Below, piece by piece: positions 7,069-7,945 of a stretch of 7,945 nt of DNA. Origin of the DNA: an uncultured Actinomycetes bacterium (GTDB lineage Bacteria; Actinomycetota; Actinomycetes; Nanopelagicales; Nanopelagicaceae); contig CAIZGZ010000058.1 of assembly GCA_903932695.1 (NCBI GenBank), forward strand, positions 1 through 7,945. Reading direction: 5' to 3'. The notes beneath the pieces were generated by a model. The model had not been told where the DNA came from, searched no databases, and saw nothing but the letters and a program-made list of their open reading frames with translations. The translations under genes and the position numbers were made by a program. Numbering within the stretch: position 1 is the stretch's first letter; every line of letters begins with the position of its first letter.

Positions 7069-7112
7069 GGCACGTAACACAATTCATCAACGTATGCGTT
7101 AAGAGTTAAGAA

Positions 7113-7117
7113 GAGGG
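7113..7117 (+). promoter_or_regulatory. Shine-Dalgarno site of mreC
   Basis: GAGGG lies 6 nt ahead of a GTG at 7124 and decides the mreC start. The in-frame ATG upstream at 7094 is followed two codons later by TAA (7100-7102), so it cannot start mreC. The 55-bp mreB-mreC gap shows no clear hairpin or TANNNT box, which favours read-through from mreB. Confidence 0.8.
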
Positions 7118-7123
7118 ATACCT

Positions 7124-7945
7124 GTGGCAAGAGGAAGCAATAATCGTTCGCGACTTTTGCTCATTATTCTCTTGGTGACATCCCTCTTCCTTATTACTCT
7201 CGATCTGCGCGGAGTCAGCCTTACAAAAGGTTCGCGCTCAGTTACTCAGACAACGCTTGCGCCGATTCAACGAACCGTTTCCGATATCTTCTCGCCGGTT
7301 GGTCGATTCTTTAGCAATGTAAAGAATTTCGGAAAGACCAAGGCCGAACTTACGCAGGTAGAAGCCGAGAACAAGCAATTGCTGGCCGCGCTAGCGATTG
7401 ATGCCAACACCAAAGGCGAGCTCAAGCAGCTCAAGAGCGTTTTGGATTTGGCTGGTCGGGGGAGTTACAAAGTTGTTGCTGCTCGCGTTATTGGGCGAGG
7501 ATCTGCCGCGACTTTCTCTCAAACAATTACTCTCGATCAAGGCAGCGCCTCGGGTATCCGCAGAGATATGAGCGTTATCTCCGCCAATGGTTTAGTTGGG
7601 CTAGTGAAAAGCGTTACTGGCTCTACCTCAATTGTTCAGTTGATTAGCGATCCAAATTTCAAGGTCGGTGTGCAAATTGCTCGAAGTCAGAGCATCGGTA
7701 TCTTGCAAGGCCAGGGAACGAATACCTATTCATTAGAACTGCTTGATCCCGCTGGCACGATTGTGGTCGGCGATAAGTTGCTGACAAATGGCAGCGATGG
7801 CAACCATCCCTTTGTACCTGGTGTTCCAGTTGGGCAAGTCACCTGGGTAGACCACACCACATCCACACTGACCCAGACTGGTGATGTAAAGACGTACGCG
7901 AATCTGCAAGATCTTGGAATCGTTGCAGTTATTCTCAGCGCACCC
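7124..7945 (+). CDS. mreC: Rod shape-determining protein MreC (3' end missing)
   Basis: Bitopic membrane protein that organises the elongation complex outside the membrane, linking MreB filaments to PBP2/RodA. The GTG-started frame stays open for 274 codons to the window end. It has a short basic cytoplasmic start (VARGSNNRSR, V read as Met), one membrane segment at residues 11-28 (LLLIILLVTSLFLITLDL), a predicted coiled coil at about 70-107 (KAELTQVEAENKQLLAAL then GELKQLKSVLDL), and the beta-rich periplasmic-type domain beginning KVVAARVIGRG, with NGLVGLVKSV, STSIVQLISDPNFKVGVQIARS, GDKLLTNG and FVPGVPVGQV. This order is diagnostic of MreC. Family members are about 270-370 residues, so the stop is probably not far beyond the window. 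Position right after mreB supports the call. Confidence 0.95.
   Translation, partial: MARGSNNRSRLLLIILLVTSLFLITLDLRGVSLTKGSRSVTQTTLAPIQRTVSDIFSPVGRFFSNVKNFGKTKAELTQVEAENKQLLAALAIDANTKGELKQLKSVLDLAGRGSYKVVAARVIGRGSAATFSQTITLDQGSASGIRRDMSVISANGLVGLVKSVTGSTSIVQLISDPNFKVGVQIARSQSIGILQGQGTNTYSLELLDPAGTIVVGDKLLTNGSDGNHPFVPGVPVGQVTWVDHTTSTLTQTGDVKTYANLQDLGIVAVILSAP

Noticed and set aside
7094..7102. Two-codon open frame ATG-CGT-TAA ahead of mreC
   Set aside because: It has no Shine-Dalgarno and such short start-stop pairs occur by chance; it is used only as proof that mreC cannot start there.

Overview
The window is a dense, one-strand stretch of an actinobacterial chromosome. All seven genes read on the + strand, in the order clpX (5' end cut off by the window) - valS - folC - DUF4233 membrane protein - ndk - mreB - mreC (3' end cut off). 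From memory of published genomes, this is close to the order in Streptomyces and partly that of Mycobacterium, where clpX, valS, folC, a DUF4233 gene and ndk also lie in this order. Protein signatures (Streptomyces-like MreB, ClpX with GARGLRAIMEE, actinobacterial DUF4233) support Actinobacteria. Base composition looks near 50% G+C by eye, low for the phylum, and intergenic gaps are tiny. Both point to a small, streamlined genome such as the freshwater Nanopelagicales (acI) group or a similar lineage. That placement is an inference.

Layout: 1-1203 ClpX, the unfoldase of the ClpXP protease. A 32-bp gap follows with a TAGACT box just ahead of valS and no Shine-Dalgarno. 1236-5511 is a tightly coupled trio, valS-folC-DUF4233, joined by two 4-bp ATGA stop/start overlaps. 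A 53-bp gap at 5512-5564 holds a perfect 6-bp inverted repeat and a TACACT box, again just ahead of a start codon (ndk) with no Shine-Dalgarno. 5565 to the window end is ndk-mreB-mreC. Here mreB and mreC have strong Shine-Dalgarno sites; the mreB site lies inside the last codons of ndk.

How the genes fit together: clpX serves protein quality control. valS charges tRNA-Val, and folC makes folylpolyglutamates for one-carbon metabolism. ndk balances nucleoside triphosphates, and mreB/mreC form the cytoskeletal core that guides lateral wall synthesis. Transcription units probably start at the two TANACT boxes, giving leaderless or nearly leaderless mRNAs for the first gene of each unit, while downstream genes rely on coupling or Shine-Dalgarno sites.

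I found no mobile element, CRISPR array, RNA gene or clearly new system. The points most worth checking are the paired leaderless-type promoters, a four-residue insertion next to the catalytic histidine of Ndk that looks like a small tandem duplication, and a basic N-terminal extension on MreB.
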